DNA of 64,000 nucleotides, from the NCBI GenBank assembly GCA_022340285.1, contig JAJDOG010000005.1:42126-106125 (forward strand), written 5' to 3'. Each line of letters opens with the position of its first letter. Within the stretch, counting starts at the first letter, position 1. Of this stretch, positions 25,991-38,646 are shown one piece after another. This stretch comes from Betaproteobacteria bacterium. GTDB taxonomy: Bacteria; Pseudomonadota; Gammaproteobacteria; Burkholderiales; SG8-39. The translations under genes were made by a program, and so were the position numbers. A model generated the notes under the pieces. The model worked only from the letters and a program-made list of their open reading frames with translations, was not told where the DNA came from and made no database searches.

Positions 25991-26081
25991 CGCAGGCCGG
26001 CCCCACCGGTCTGTTACCTCCGAGGGCGCAAATCATCGCGCTCTTCCTCCCTATTGACGGCCTGCGGGCCGTCATTTTTTT
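25991..26081 (+). ncRNA. candidate small RNA with two anti-Shine-Dalgarno motifs
   Basis: From the promoter at 25956-25984 a transcript of about 90 bases would end at the terminator at 26055-26081. It contains no plausible reading frame. Two CCTCC motifs occur (26017-26021, and 26046-26051 as CCTCCC in a pyrimidine run), which could pair with Shine-Dalgarno sequences. Small RNAs with exposed CCUCC loops are known from Alphaproteobacteria as translational repressors. Whether this region is instead just the 3' end of the upstream hypothetical gene's mRNA cannot be settled here. Confidence 0.4.
26055..26081 (+). terminator. Rho-independent terminator
   Basis: TGACGGCC, loop TGCG, GGCCGTCA, followed by seven T residues. 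The T-run is on the plus strand, so it ends the candidate small RNA and any read-through from the upstream hypothetical gene. Confidence 0.85.
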
Positions 26082-26086
26082 CCGCT

Positions 26087-27148
26087 TCAAGTGTGCGCAG
26101 GCCGCGCCCCGCCAAGCAGGATTTCGCGATGGTGCACCATGAGCATGTCGAGAACTTCCTTGCGCGTCTCCGGATCGAGCGCGACGGCTTCCATTCCTGC
26201 CTGGAGACTCTTCAGCAATCCAGGCAGCATGCCCTTGAGACGCGTGCGCTCCGCCGCATCGATACCGGGCTTCACGCTGGCGATCAGCTCATTCATCACG
26301 TTGACCGCGTCGCGCCACGGCGCGCTGTCGGTTCCGTGCGCGTGCGCGCGAGCGAGCACCTGCACCCACGTCTCTTGCAGGAACTTCGCGACGGGCGGCG
26401 GCACGGCAGCGACGCCGAGCATCGCTGCGACGGTCTGCGCTGCAGCGGTTTGCGCTTTCTGAGAAGACTGAGTCCCGGACGCCGACGCATCCCGCTCGGG
26501 CGCGCTACGCGAGGCGCCTGGCGCGATGCCGGCGCGCTCCAGGGCGCCGTTCATCACGCGGTAGAGTTCACAGACCGGCGCGACGAGTCGCTTCTCGAGA
26601 TCCGGCCGCAGCGCGCGCGCTGCGTGGCTCTTGAGGCTCAGCGCGTCGATTCCCGCATACACGGCATAGGCGATGGCCATAGGTCCGATTGGATTGTCGC
26701 CGTCGTCGAGCACGCGACGCCCGAATGCGGCAGCGATGCGGCCGGAGAACTGGGCGAGCTCCGCACCCGCAGCCTCCTTGAGCTGGACCGCGAGCTTGCT
26801 CACGGCGACCTGATTCTCCAGGAGATTCGTCTTAAGGGTGGAGAGATCCTCGTCGTCTCCGTCATGGAGCCGACCGCTCCGGAGCGCCTCGGTGGATGCG
26901 TCGACGCGCTTGATCAATTCCTTCTCGAATGCCCCGACGAATGCGGCATGCCCATCGCGAACGCGGTGCGCTGCCTCGGAGTACTGGTCGCGCTCCTCGC
27001 GATCTGCGGTCGACTGGCTCTCCTTCTGAAGTCGCTCGGCTAGCGATGCCATGAGAGGCTGCACTTGCGCAACGAGTCGTGTGCGGGCCGCCTCGCGGCA
27101 CTGGGCCACGATGGCCGCACCGTCGTACGCAGGCGTGGCGTTTGACAC
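26087..27148 (-). CDS. DUF1631-type protein, short form
   Basis: A 353-residue, helix-rich protein. The centre (about 165-205) reads DALSLKSHAARALRPDLEKRLVAPVCELYRVMNGALERAGI, resembling the DUF1631 family, whose members are usually about twice as long. The N-terminal stretch (LAERLQKESQSTADREERDQYSEA) and the C-terminal HHREILLGG fit too, so this looks like an internally shortened form and not a simple truncation. The function is unknown. It starts 212 bases after the membrane-fusion gene of the six-gene chain and is probably a separate unit. Confidence 0.65.
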   Translation of the reverse strand: MSNATPAYDGAAIVAQCREAARTRLVAQVQPLMASLAERLQKESQSTADREERDQYSEAAHRVRDGHAAFVGAFEKELIKRVDASTEALRSGRLHDGDDEDLSTLKTNLLENQVAVSKLAVQLKEAAGAELAQFSGRIAAAFGRRVLDDGDNPIGPMAIAYAVYAGIDALSLKSHAARALRPDLEKRLVAPVCELYRVMNGALERAGIAPGASRSAPERDASASGTQSSQKAQTAAAQTVAAMLGVAAVPPPVAKFLQETWVQVLARAHAHGTDSAPWRDAVNVMNELIASVKPGIDAAERTRLKGMLPGLLKSLQAGMEAVALDPETRKEVLDMLMVHHREILLGGARPAHT

Positions 27149-27360
27149 AGACCGCTTCCTCTCCGTCTGTCGGGGTGAGCCATCTCGATGACCGACCCCG
27201 ACAACCCCGATTTGACACTCGACGCGCGGCGCTTTGCCACACGCCGTTCAAATCCTGTCAAAGTGTACGCGCAGGCACCGAGCAGTCGAAAGGCAGCATT
27301 TCTCACCAACGCCGTGAGCAAGCGTCTCAATGCGGCGCAATGCGCACCGCGGCGCGCCCG

Positions 27361-28581
27361 TCACGGCTGGGCGCGCACCCGGCTTCCGTCCTCGATCTGA
27401 TTGCCGGGATACTTCACCACTCTGTCCCCGGGAGAAAGCCCTTCCAGGATCTGCACCGCGAATGGATTCCGCTGACCGATTCGGACTGCCCGGCGGTGTG
27501 CTCGACCATCCCGGACGACAAATACCGCCCAACCCGTGCCGCTGCGGAAGACCGCGGCAGCCGGCACTTGCAGGACATCCGGTTCGGCCCAGATGACGAC
27601 GCGCGCCTCGACGCGGTAACCGTCGCCGAGGGGACCCAGAGAATCCACAGGATCCATGACGACGTTAACTCGCTTCTCCTCGATGCCGAGTGCGGAAACC
27701 TTGGTGAACGCATACGGTTCGACCACGCGTACTCGCGCCTCCAGCTCCTTGTCCCCGCCCCACGCCACCAGCCGGGCCGGCGCGCCTGGCTTGATCTTCA
27801 CCGCGTCGCTCGAAAGGACGTCCGCCACGATCTCGAAGCGCGACGGATCGCCGATGACCATGACCTGCGTGCCGGCGGCGACGGTGCGCTCGCTGCGCTC
27901 GAGCACTCGCAGCACCTTTCCGGCGACCGGAGACTCGAGGTTCACGAGCGGCCGTTCCTTGCCGTCCGCGGCCGGAAGCGAGAGGAGCACCGCCTCCGCC
28001 GCCTTCTGCTCGTAATGCGCGGCGGACTCTCGGGACCGTGCGGCATCGAGCTCCGCCGCCGCCGTCTTCTCGGTGGTGCGAGCCTTTTCCGCGGCCTCGG
28101 AGGAGACGAACCGCTCGGCGACGAGCAGCTCGAAGCGCTCGCGCTCCCGCTTGGCGAGGGCGAGCGAGGCGGCTGCTTGACTGACCCGATGCTGCGCCTC
28201 TCCCACGAGCGCGCGCGCAGCGGCGAGTCGCGCGATCGCCTCTTCGCGCGCACGCGGGTCGAGCGGCGCGGGCTCGAGCGTCGCAACCGTCTGCCCCGCG
28301 GCAACGGGATCGCCATCGTGAAGGATCACGCGGACGAGCTTCCCTGCGACGGGAGCGGCGATTACGTACCGGTCGTGCACGCGCACCTCGCCTTCCTGGT
28401 CGACCGTGACCTCCAGCGGTCCACGCGTCGCTTCGGTCACCTCGACGTCGATCGGCTCGGGCGCCAGGAAGATCCAGGCCGCGACGGCGATCACCGCCGC
28501 TCCCGCAATCCACCAGGCCGCTCGTCGGAGACGCGCGGTCGCGCGCCTCTTGTTTCGTTCACTGTTGTTTCGTTCACTCAC
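27361..28581 (-). CDS. HlyD/MacA-type periplasmic adaptor (membrane-fusion protein)
   Basis: A 406-residue protein with a short basic N-terminus and one membrane anchor (about 22-40). The lipoyl/barrel-sandwich halves are IAAPVAGKLVRVILHDGDPVAAG (about 73-95) and LESPVAGKVLRVLERSERTVAAG, separated by a coiled-coil hairpin (about 110-200). The beta-barrel part follows (PGAPARLVAWGGDKELEARV). It would link the inner-membrane ABC transporter to an outer-membrane exit. It is the last gene of the chain and overlaps the permease by 8 bases. Confidence 0.9.
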   Translation of the reverse strand: MSERNNSERNKRRATARLRRAAWWIAGAAVIAVAAWIFLAPEPIDVEVTEATRGPLEVTVDQEGEVRVHDRYVIAAPVAGKLVRVILHDGDPVAAGQTVATLEPAPLDPRAREEAIARLAAARALVGEAQHRVSQAAASLALAKRERERFELLVAERFVSSEAAEKARTTEKTAAAELDAARSRESAAHYEQKAAEAVLLSLPAADGKERPLVNLESPVAGKVLRVLERSERTVAAGTQVMVIGDPSRFEIVADVLSSDAVKIKPGAPARLVAWGGDKELEARVRVVEPYAFTKVSALGIEEKRVNVVMDPVDSLGPLGDGYRVEARVVIWAEPDVLQVPAAAVFRSGTGWAVFVVRDGRAHRRAVRIGQRNPFAVQILEGLSPGDRVVKYPGNQIEDGSRVRAQP

Positions 28582-30943
28582 GAGTCTTCAATACTGCCAC
28601 GAGATCGAGGTGTCGCACGCGCCAGGCGACCACCGCGCCCGACACGACGGCCGCGCCGGCCACCAGGCCGGCGGCATAGAGATAGGTGTGTGCCGTGATC
28701 GCGAGCGGAAGGCGGTAGAGCTCGGTCTCGATCAGCACCACCATCCACGCGCATATGGCATAACCGAGGACGAGACCGACCGGTATTCCGATTGCCGCCA
28801 GCAGCGCCTGCTCCCCGAGGAGGATTCCGGTCACCTCGCGCCGCGTGAAGCCGAGGATGCGCAGGCTCGCCAGCGTCACCGCGTGCTCCGAGAGCGCGAT
28901 GCGAGCGCCGTTGTACACGACACCCGCGGCGATGACACATGCGAAGACGATGAGAATCGTCGTCGAGATCACGATGTTCTCGGCGATCGTCGCGAGAAAG
29001 CTCCGGATCGTCGCCTCGCGTAGCGAGACTCCCGAAACGACGGGCAGGCGCTTTATCTGCTGGTAAAGCTCGTCCAGATGCAGCGGGTCGACGCGCAAGT
29101 AGGCGTTCGAGTACTCGATATCCTCTCCCAACAGGTCCGCCAAAGGACGCTCGTCGAGATAGGCGTAGAGGCCCAGCGGTTCCTCGACTATGGAGGCGAC
29201 CGGAACTTCGCGAACGCGGCGCTCGCCCTCGAGAATCTCCACGGTGATCACGGATCCGGGTCGCGCATGGAGAATTCGCGCGAGCCCGGCGCTCAGAACG
29301 ACGCCGCTGGGCGGCAGCGTGGTCACGCGCCCGTCGATGTCGACGATTCGGTGCAGTTCGGCACCTTGCGGAAGCCCGAACAGCGCGGTTCGCTTGGAGC
29401 GGTGCCCGAGACGCAGGCGAGCGGGGACGACCCGGAACGCCTCGACCGCCATGACGCCCGGCAACTTGGCCAGGTCGTACTTCACCTGGGCGCTGCGCGG
29501 TTCGTAGAATCCGACCTGCACGTCATCGCGGCGCGCGTCCTCGAATTGCACCCGTATCGTACGGTCGAGCGCGTCGAGACTGAATCGCCCGACGACCAGC
29601 AGCGCGCACGCAAGCGCGATCGCCAGCGCAGAGAACGCCGCGCGCATCGGCCGCCGCTCGACGTTGCGGAAGAGCATGCGCGCCGCCGGCGAAAGCAATT
29701 GCACATAGCCGAGGCGCTCGACGAGAAGCGGCTTGAATCGCGCGGGCGGCTCGGGGCGCATCGCCTCGGCGGGAGGCATGCGCAGCGCCTGGCGCACGGC
29801 GGGCCACGCCCCGCTCACCGCTGCCGCCACGCAGACCAGCGTGACGCCGAGAAGATTCTCGGCCGAAAGGCGAAATTCGAGCCGTGGCATGTGAAAGAAC
29901 CGCTGGTAGATATCCGCGAGACCGTTGCCCAGCCACGCTCCCAGCGCGATGCCAATCATTCCGCCCACGAGTGCAGCGCCCACGGCGAGCTTGACGTAGT
30001 GCCATGCGACAACCCGGTCGCTGTAGCCGAAGGACTTCAGCACGCCGATCTGAGACCGCTGCAGCGCTATCAGGCGCATGAGCACGTTGTGGATGAGGAA
30101 CGCGGCCACAGCGAGAAAGATGGCTGGAATCACGATACCGGTCACTCGATCGGTCTTGATCTCGCCGTCGAGCATCTGGTTCGAAATCTGCTCGTCGCGG
30201 CCGTGGGCGCCCGTTGCCCCGTACGGCGCGAGCAGGACATCGAGCGTCCGGATGATCCCTTTCTCGTCGGCCCCCGGCGCGAGGCGCAACGTCAGGTCGT
30301 TGAAGGCATCTTCCATGTCCAGGGCCGCCTCCAGCGCCTTGCGGCTCATCCAGAAGACACCGAATCGTTGATTGTCGGGAAAGATCGCGGCGCCGCCGAT
30401 GACGTACACGTACTCCGGCGAGTTGGCGATGCCGACGACCCGCAAACGTTGCCAGCGGCCGTTGATCACCGCCGAGACGCTGTCACCCGGCTTGAGATCG
30501 TGCGCAAGCGCGAAGGCTTCGCCGATCATCACTTCGTCGCTCGCGCGCGGCGCGACGTATCGACCGCTCTCGAGCACCAGGTCATTCAGTGCCGGGCGGC
30601 CGTCGTCCGGGACCGAGATCAGCCGCACGGTCACGGGGTCCTGGAACCCGGGCACATCCAGCGTGACCTCATGAACGATGCGGGCCTGAACCGTCGCGAC
30701 CCCCGGCAGCGCCGCCACACGCGCGACCAGCGATCGCGGCGCGCGCTTCGCCTGGGCAAAGACGTCCGCGAACCGGTACTGCGCGTAGTAATAGTCCCTG
30801 GCCTCCACGAGCCCCTCGTAGGCGCCGCGCATCGTGACGAACGTCGCCACGCCACACGCGGCCACGAGCGCAACCGCCACGAGGTGACCGCGCAGCCGCC
30901 ACATGTCGCGGAGCAGCTTCATGTCCAGCGCCGCCGGCCTCAC
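28574..30943 (-). CDS. ABC transporter permease, FtsX/MacB type
   Basis: A 789-residue permease with the duplicated FtsX layout. TM1 is near residues 19-38, then a large periplasmic domain follows, then three TM segments (about 275-390), another TM plus a second periplasmic domain (about 445-650), and three final TM segments (about 665-780). Such permeases work as mechanotransmission-type export machines or in lipoprotein/lipid extraction. It overlaps the ATPase gene by 4 bases. The cargo is unknown. Confidence 0.9.
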   Translation of the reverse strand: MRPAALDMKLLRDMWRLRGHLVAVALVAACGVATFVTMRGAYEGLVEARDYYYAQYRFADVFAQAKRAPRSLVARVAALPGVATVQARIVHEVTLDVPGFQDPVTVRLISVPDDGRPALNDLVLESGRYVAPRASDEVMIGEAFALAHDLKPGDSVSAVINGRWQRLRVVGIANSPEYVYVIGGAAIFPDNQRFGVFWMSRKALEAALDMEDAFNDLTLRLAPGADEKGIIRTLDVLLAPYGATGAHGRDEQISNQMLDGEIKTDRVTGIVIPAIFLAVAAFLIHNVLMRLIALQRSQIGVLKSFGYSDRVVAWHYVKLAVGAALVGGMIGIALGAWLGNGLADIYQRFFHMPRLEFRLSAENLLGVTLVCVAAAVSGAWPAVRQALRMPPAEAMRPEPPARFKPLLVERLGYVQLLSPAARMLFRNVERRPMRAAFSALAIALACALLVVGRFSLDALDRTIRVQFEDARRDDVQVGFYEPRSAQVKYDLAKLPGVMAVEAFRVVPARLRLGHRSKRTALFGLPQGAELHRIVDIDGRVTTLPPSGVVLSAGLARILHARPGSVITVEILEGERRVREVPVASIVEEPLGLYAYLDERPLADLLGEDIEYSNAYLRVDPLHLDELYQQIKRLPVVSGVSLREATIRSFLATIAENIVISTTILIVFACVIAAGVVYNGARIALSEHAVTLASLRILGFTRREVTGILLGEQALLAAIGIPVGLVLGYAICAWMVVLIETELYRLPLAITAHTYLYAAGLVAGAAVVSGAVVAWRVRHLDLVAVLKTRE

Positions 30944-31683
30944 CAGGCGAGCTCCGCGGGCCGCGCCTTGACGGCATTGGTTTCGATTCGGCCGATCCGG
31001 CCGCTGGAGATGTGGATCACCCGATCCGCCATCCGCGCGATGGCCGCGTTGTGCGTGATCACAACGGTGGTCGTACCGAGCTCGTCATTGACGCGTTCGA
31101 GGACCTCCAGGACCACTTTTCCCGTGGTGATGTCGAGTGCGCCGGTCGGCTCGTCGCAGAGGAGCACGTCCGGACGCTTGGCGACCGCGCGCGCGATCGC
31201 CACCCGTTGCTGTTCGCCGCCCGAGAGTTGGGCCGGGAAATGGTTGATGCGATCCGCGAGGCCCACCAGCGCCAGGGCGTCCGCCGGGCTCATGGGATCG
31301 TCCGCGATCTCGGTGACCAGCGCCACATTCTCGGCCGCAGTGAGGCTGGGGATGAGGTTGTAGAACTGGAAGACGAAGCCCACATGCTCGCGCCGAAAGT
31401 GCGTGAGCGCCTCGTCGTTGGCGCGGGAAAGCTCGTGGTCGAGGTACCAGACCTCGCCGCTGGTCGGCACATCGAGCCCGCCGAGAATGTTGAGCAGCGT
31501 GGACTTGCCGCTTCCCGATGCGCCGAGGAGGACGACGAACTCCCGTTCATGAAGCTCGAGATCGACCCCATCCAGCGCGCGCACCTCGATCTCCCCCATC
31601 GGGTAGATCTTGGTGACACCGCGCATCCGGAATGCGGGGACGCCGGGCGCGGGAGCCATCGCCGAGCCCGCCGCCCCGCTCAT
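30940..31683 (-). CDS. ABC transporter ATP-binding protein, LolD/MacB type
   Basis: A 247-residue ATPase with Walker [10 protein letters not shown] (54-62), the Q-loop in [12 protein letters not shown], signature LSGGEQQR, Walker [13 protein letters not shown], and the switch His in VVITHN. The sequence class matches the MacB/LolD/FtsE group, which pairs with FtsX-like permeases such as the next gene. Its ATG overlaps the polX stop in an ATGA junction. Confidence 0.93.
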   Translation of the reverse strand: MSGAAGSAMAPAPGVPAFRMRGVTKIYPMGEIEVRALDGVDLELHEREFVVLLGASGSGKSTLLNILGGLDVPTSGEVWYLDHELSRANDEALTHFRREHVGFVFQFYNLIPSLTAAENVALVTEIADDPMSPADALALVGLADRINHFPAQLSGGEQQRVAIARAVAKRPDVLLCDEPTGALDITTGKVVLEVLERVNDELGTTTVVITHNAAIARMADRVIHISSGRIGRIETNAVKARPAELAW

Positions 31684-33487
31684 GCCTTGCTGCGCTTTCT
31701 GCCGCGCGCCGCGCGCCGCGGGCGAGCCGGACCGGACTCTCCGGCACGGCCACGGACGATGAGCCGGCGCAGCTCAGTCAGGCTGCGCGTGTTCAGCACA
31801 TCGGCCTTCTCGATCCAGCCTCGGCGCGCCTGGCCCACCCCGAAACGCAGGTTTTCGAGATCGAACGTGGTGTGGGCGTCCGAGCTGATGGCGATGAGGA
31901 CGCCTTCCTCCTTTGCCATCCTGCAGTGCGTATCGGAGAGGTCCAGCCGCTCGGGGTGCGCGTTGAGCTCGAGCGCGATCCCGCGGGCTTTGGCCTTGCG
32001 GATGATCTTCAGCATGTCCACGTCGTAGGGCTCGCGCGACTCGATCAGGCGGCCGCTCGGATGGGCGAGGATCGTGAAGTACGGTGAATCCATCGCCGCG
32101 AGAATTCGCGCGGTCTGACGCGCCCGCGGGAGATTGAACCGGCTGTGCACGGCGCCGACCACGAGGTCGAGTCTCGCGAGGATGGAGTCGGGCAGATCGA
32201 GCGTGCCGTCCTCGAGAATGTCGACCTCGATACCCTTTAGGAGGGTGATCCCCTTGCCCTCGAGCTCGCCGTTCAATTGATCGATCTCGTCGATCTGCTT
32301 GGCGACCCGCTGCGGATCGAGCCCGTGCGCCATGGCGATATGCCGCGAGTGCTCCGTGATGGCAAGGTATTCCAGGCCGAGCGTCCGCGCCGCCAGAGCC
32401 ATTTCGCGGAGCGTATTCTTGCCGTCGGTCGCCTTAGTATGTGCATGCAGATCGCCCCGCAGGTCCCCGAGCTCCACCAGTTTCGGAAGCTCGTCACGCC
32501 GCGCGGCCTCGATCTCGCCGGCATCCTCGCGGAGCTCCGGCGGGATGAACGGAAGCCCCACGGCCTTGAAGACCGTTGTTTCGGTCTCGCCTGCCACCCG
32601 GCGTTCGGCGCCCCGCTTCGCCGCCTTGAAGACGCCATACTCGTTGATCTTGAGTCCCTTCGCCTGGGCGAGCCGCCGCACCGCGATATTGTGCGCCTTC
32701 GATCCGGTGAAGTAGTGCATTGCCGCGCCGAGACTCTCCGCCGGGACGACCCGAACGTCGACCTGCAGGCCCGAAGCGAGCAGCGCGCTCGCGCGCGTGG
32801 GCCCGCTAGCAAGCATTTCCCGGACCTCCGGATACTTCGCGAACTGCGCCATCACCGCCTCGGGCGCATTGGACGTAACCAGAACGTCGAGGTCGCCGAC
32901 CGTCTCTTTCATGCGGCGAAAGCTTCCGCAGAGCACGACCTCTCCGACCCCTTTGGGCTTGCGAAGGTACTCGGCAAGTGGTTCGGCATACTGCGCCGCG
33001 ACGGCGAGCTTGACTCGCTGCTTCTTGGTGAGGTGCGCCTCGACGGCCTGCAAGATTGCCGCCTCGGTCTTCGCGGCGAATCCAGGGAGTTCGCGGACCC
33101 GTCCCGCGCGCGCGGCTTCCGCCAGTTGGTCCAGCGTCTGGACCTTCAGATTGCGATGAAGTGCCCTGACCCGTTTGGGCCCGAGACCGGGTATGCGCAG
33201 GAGCGCGGTGATGGCCGGGGGAAGCTGCTTGTGCAGCTTCTCCAGAAGCTTCGTCGTTCCGGTCCCGGCAATCTCCTCGATCTTCGCGGCAAGGTCCGCC
33301 CCGATCCCGGGGAGCTTCGGCAGCGGTTTGCCCTCCGCAATCGCCTGTGCCAGATCGCGGCGCACGTCGCCCACGGTCCGCGCCGCGTTCCGGTACGCCC
33401 GGACGCGGAAAGGATTCGCTTCCTGGATCTCGAGGAGGTCCGCGATCTCCTCGAAGATTCGGGCGATGTCGGCGTTGTGAACAGGCG

Positions 33488-33491
<4 letters not shown>
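31680..33491 (-). CDS. polX: family X DNA polymerase with PHP domain (PolX)
   Basis: A 603-residue PolX, near the usual length. The helix-hairpin-helix N-terminus ([17 protein letters not shown]) and two HhH motifs ([21 protein letters not shown]) lead into the nucleotidyltransferase site ([21 protein letters not shown]). The C-terminal PHP domain begins [16 protein letters not shown] and gives 3'-5' exonuclease and phosphatase activity. It fills short gaps in base-excision repair. No ATG fits; a TTG at 33491 overlaps the Lon stop (TTGA) and gives the right N-terminus. Being coupled to a protease gene is unusual. Confidence 0.92.
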
Positions 33492-35917
<2,426 letters not shown>

Positions 35918-35925
35918 GGCTTCCC

Positions 35926-36339
35926 TCACGCGATGCGCCGCAACCCGATCACGAGGCACCCGCGATCGAACTGCTGCGCGAATAGCTCAAACCGGCCGGG
36001 CGGCAACGGCACGCGCCGTGCGAATCGGCCATGCGGGATCTCGAGGCGCCGAATGCTTCCCGTGCGCGCGACGACAGGCAGCTGGCGCTCGCCTCGGACC
36101 ACCAGTGCGCCGTCAGGGTCCACGAGCACCTGGACTTGCTCTACCGCCACGCCCGGTACGGCAAAGAAGAGCCACATTTCATCTCCCGCGCTGAATACGT
36201 CGACCGGCGGCTCCCACGTGGGCGCGGCATGCTCGCGGCCTCCCACTTCCGTAAAGAAGCGGCGCTGAAGCCGGTCGGCTTCGTCCAGCATCTGGAGGGC
36301 CTGCGCCCACATCCAGCTACGCGGGTGTCGAGTCGTCAT
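35926..36339 (-). CDS. small heat-shock protein, Hsp20/alpha-crystallin family
   Basis: A 137-residue protein with the alpha-crystallin domain at about 42-135: PPVDVFSAGDEMWLFFAVPGV, then LVVRGERQLP, then FARRVPLPPGRFE. The N-terminal arm is short and contains FFTEVGG. The domain lacks the usual extended C-terminal I-x-I tail, ending just after VIGLRRIA. It acts as an ATP-independent holdase. It heads a chain with lon and is preceded by a possible sigma-32 promoter. No good Shine-Dalgarno is visible. Confidence 0.88.
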   Translation of the reverse strand: MTTRHPRSWMWAQALQMLDEADRLQRRFFTEVGGREHAAPTWEPPVDVFSAGDEMWLFFAVPGVAVEQVQVLVDPDGALVVRGERQLPVVARTGSIRRLEIPHGRFARRVPLPPGRFELFAQQFDRGCLVIGLRRIA

Positions 36340-36405
36340 AGGTCGATGCGCTCTGTCTGTGACGCCCGGCGTGGGGCCGGGCTACGAGTCCATTTGACAA
36401 GCCTT

Positions 36406-36433
36406 ACATGGCCTCCGATCCGCCGCAATCAAG
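36406..36433 (-). promoter_or_regulatory. possible heat-shock (sigma-32) promoter of hsp20-lon
   Basis: On the minus strand, CTTGAT (36433-36428), a 14-base spacer and GGCCATGT (36413-36406) match the heat-shock pattern CTTGAA-N14-CCCCATNT at most positions. Transcription would begin about 60 bases before hsp20. The leader contains a GC hairpin (36364-36382). Confidence 0.4.
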
Positions 36434-36621
36434 CCCTGCTGCTATCCCTCTGAGGCGGAAGGGAAATAGTCAGCCGGATGGACGCACGGCGCGAAGCGGT
36501 GCGCGGGATGCTAAGTTCGGGTGGACTACCCTGCGGCGGCCTCCGAAGCCACGCGCCACCTCTGGGGCGCCATTTCAGGCCTTCGCGCACTCTTTTCAAC
36601 TACTTCTGTGAGAGCCATTCC

Positions 36622-37557
36622 GTGGTCAAGATTGCCGTCGTTCAGCACCCCCCCGTCCTGCTGGATCGTCACGCGACGATCGAGCGAGCCTTGAAACTTC
36701 TCGACGAATCGGTCGCCTCCGGCGCCCGTCTGGTGATCTTTCCCGAAGCGTTCGTACCGGGATATCCGGCGTGGATCTGGCGGTTGCGGCCAGGGGGTGA
36801 CATGAAGCAGAGCGATGCCCTTTACGGCTCCCTGATCGAGAATGCCGTCGATATCGACCGCGGAGACCTCGCCCCGCTCTGCGCAGCTGCCAAGCGCCAC
36901 CGTGTGACGGTGGTGTGCGGCTTGAACGAGCGTGAAAGCGACCTGGGCCGCAGCACGCTGTACAACACGATCGCGATCATCGGCCCCGACGGAACAGTGC
37001 TCAACAGGCATCGCAAGCTCATGCCGACGAATCCCGAGCGAATGGTGTGGGGGTTCGGCGATGCCTCGGGCCTCCGAGCAGTGGACACGCCCGTTGGACG
37101 CGTCAGCACGCTAATCTGCTGGGAGAATTACATGCCCCTCGCGCGCTATGCGCTGTACGCACAGGGCGTCGAGATCTACATCGCGCCGACGTACGACAAC
37201 GGCGACGGATGGATCGGATCGCTGCAGCACATCGCCCGAGAGGGCCGATGCTGGGTCGTGGGAAGCGGGAACGTATTGCGCGCGGGCGATATCCCGGACA
37301 GCTTTCCCGGCAAGACGACGCTCTATCCGGATGCCGCGGAATGGGTCAACCAGGGCGATTCGGTCGTGGTCGCCCCGGGCGGCAAGATCAGCGCCGGTCC
37401 GCTGCGCAAGGAGGTCGGTATCCTGTACGCTGAAGTCGATCCGGCGCAGATCGCTGCGGCGCGGCGCAACTTCGACGCCGTGGGACACTATTCGCGTCCC
37501 GACGTGTTCGAGCTGCATGTGCACACCGGCGTGAGAAAACCCGTCCGATTCGACTGA
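36622..37557 (+). CDS. nitrilase family carbon-nitrogen hydrolase
   Basis: A 311-residue nitrilase starting at GTG (VVKIAVVQHPPVLLD). The frame is open 48 codons upstream, but that part has no family likeness. The catalytic triad is Glu42 (FPEAFVPGYP), Lys132 (HRKLMPT) and Cys166 (CWENYMPL). CWEN and PGYPAWIW are typical of true nitrilases, which turn nitriles into carboxylic acids and ammonia. Substrate class (aliphatic or arylacetonitrile) cannot be fixed. The MDR oxidoreductase gene follows after 16 bases, probably in one transcript. Confidence 0.92.
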   Translation: MVKIAVVQHPPVLLDRHATIERALKLLDESVASGARLVIFPEAFVPGYPAWIWRLRPGGDMKQSDALYGSLIENAVDIDRGDLAPLCAAAKRHRVTVVCGLNERESDLGRSTLYNTIAIIGPDGTVLNRHRKLMPTNPERMVWGFGDASGLRAVDTPVGRVSTLICWENYMPLARYALYAQGVEIYIAPTYDNGDGWIGSLQHIAREGRCWVVGSGNVLRAGDIPDSFPGKTTLYPDAAEWVNQGDSVVVAPGGKISAGPLRKEVGILYAEVDPAQIAAARRNFDAVGHYSRPDVFELHVHTGVRKPVRFD

Positions 37558-37573
37558 AGAAGTCCGACCGAGA

Positions 37574-38566
37574 ATGAAGATCGCTCAATTTGCCGCTTTC
37601 GGACGACCCGAGGACGTCCTTCGCTGCGTGGAAGTCGACGATGTCGGCGCACCGGCGCAGGACGAAGCGGTGATCGACGTGCTGGCTTTTCCCATCAATC
37701 CGGCCGACCTCCTGACCGTCGAAGGACGCTATGCCGTGCGGCCCCCGCTACCGGCGCGGCTCGGCGCGGAATGCGTCGGCCGCGTGACCGCGCTGGGCCG
37801 CGACGTCCGAGGTCTGGCCGAGGGCGATCTCGTCATTCCACTCGATCGCGAGAACTGGGTCCAGCGCAAGAAGGTCAAGGGCGCCCAGCTGGTGAAGGTG
37901 TCCGCGAATGTCGATCCGCTGCAGCTCGCGATGCTGAAGGTCAATCCGCCCACCGCGCATCTCATGATGACGCAGTATGTCGATCTGAAGCCCGGCGACT
38001 GGTTGATCCAGGACGCCGCGAACTCGGGCGTCGGTCACTGCTTGATCCGTCTCGCCAAGGCTGCAGGCTTGCGTACCGTCAACGTCGTCCGGCGGGAGGG
38101 CCTCGCCGATGAACTCGTCGCGCTCGGCGGCGACGTCGTAGTCGTGGACGGTCCGGATCTCGGCGAACGCGTGCGAGACGCCACGCAGGGCGCGGCGATC
38201 CGCCTCGCGATCGATGCCGTCGGTGGCACCCAGGTCGTGCGGCTCGGGGACTGCCTTGCCGAGGAGGGGACCATCGTCAACTACGGGCTTCTCTCGGGCG
38301 AGAACCCGCAGCTCACCGGCCATCAGACGGTCTTCAAGCGACTCCGGCTCACCGGCTTCTGGCTGGTGCCGTCATTGCAGCGCATGGCGCCCGCAGAGAT
38401 TCGCAGCATGTACGAAATGCTCGCAGGCCGCGTCGCGGAGGGCTCGCTCCACGTCCCGGTCGAGGCGACTTATCCGATCGAAGAAATCGCCCGAGCGGCC
38501 GCGAAGGCCAATGCCTATCGTCGTACCGGCAAGGTGCTCGTGACGCCGAACGGCACACCGAAATAA
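37574..38566 (+). CDS. zinc-independent MDR oxidoreductase (quinone/enoyl reductase type)
   Basis: A 330-residue medium-chain dehydrogenase. The N-terminal GroES-like domain has FPINPADLLTVEGRY and LGAECVGRV. The nucleotide-binding domain has QDAANSGVGHCLIRLAKAAG and AIDAVGGTQ. Zinc-ligand cysteines are absent. The segment NVVRREGLADELVALGGD resembles mitochondrial-type trans-2-enoyl-CoA/ACP reductases. It probably reduces an activated double bond with NADPH. It is co-directional with the nitrilase, 16 bases downstream. Confidence 0.88.
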   Translation: MKIAQFAAFGRPEDVLRCVEVDDVGAPAQDEAVIDVLAFPINPADLLTVEGRYAVRPPLPARLGAECVGRVTALGRDVRGLAEGDLVIPLDRENWVQRKKVKGAQLVKVSANVDPLQLAMLKVNPPTAHLMMTQYVDLKPGDWLIQDAANSGVGHCLIRLAKAAGLRTVNVVRREGLADELVALGGDVVVVDGPDLGERVRDATQGAAIRLAIDAVGGTQVVRLGDCLAEEGTIVNYGLLSGENPQLTGHQTVFKRLRLTGFWLVPSLQRMAPAEIRSMYEMLAGRVAEGSLHVPVEATYPIEEIARAAAKANAYRRTGKVLVTPNGTPK

Positions 38567-38646
38567 TCGCGCCCGCGCAGGCGGGCTGGCTCATCCAGTG
38601 AGCTTGTCGCTTCCGCATGCTCCCCCCACTGCTACCGGGAGGGACG

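Noticed and set aside
25838..27043. 401-codon plus-strand frame over the DUF1631 gene and the small-RNA region
   Set aside because: It reads through a perfect terminator hairpin and is Arg/His-rich; the minus-strand product fits a known family better.
29078..31363. 761-codon plus-strand frame across the ABC permease genes
   Set aside because: His/Arg/Asp-rich composition typical of a shadow frame; the minus strand encodes a full FtsX-type permease and its ATPase.
36364..36382. Hairpin GCCCGGC-GTGGG-GCCGGGC as a REP element or RNA thermometer for hsp20
   Set aside because: A single GC-rich hairpin with no second copy; too stable to melt at heat-shock temperatures and it does not cover the hsp20 start.
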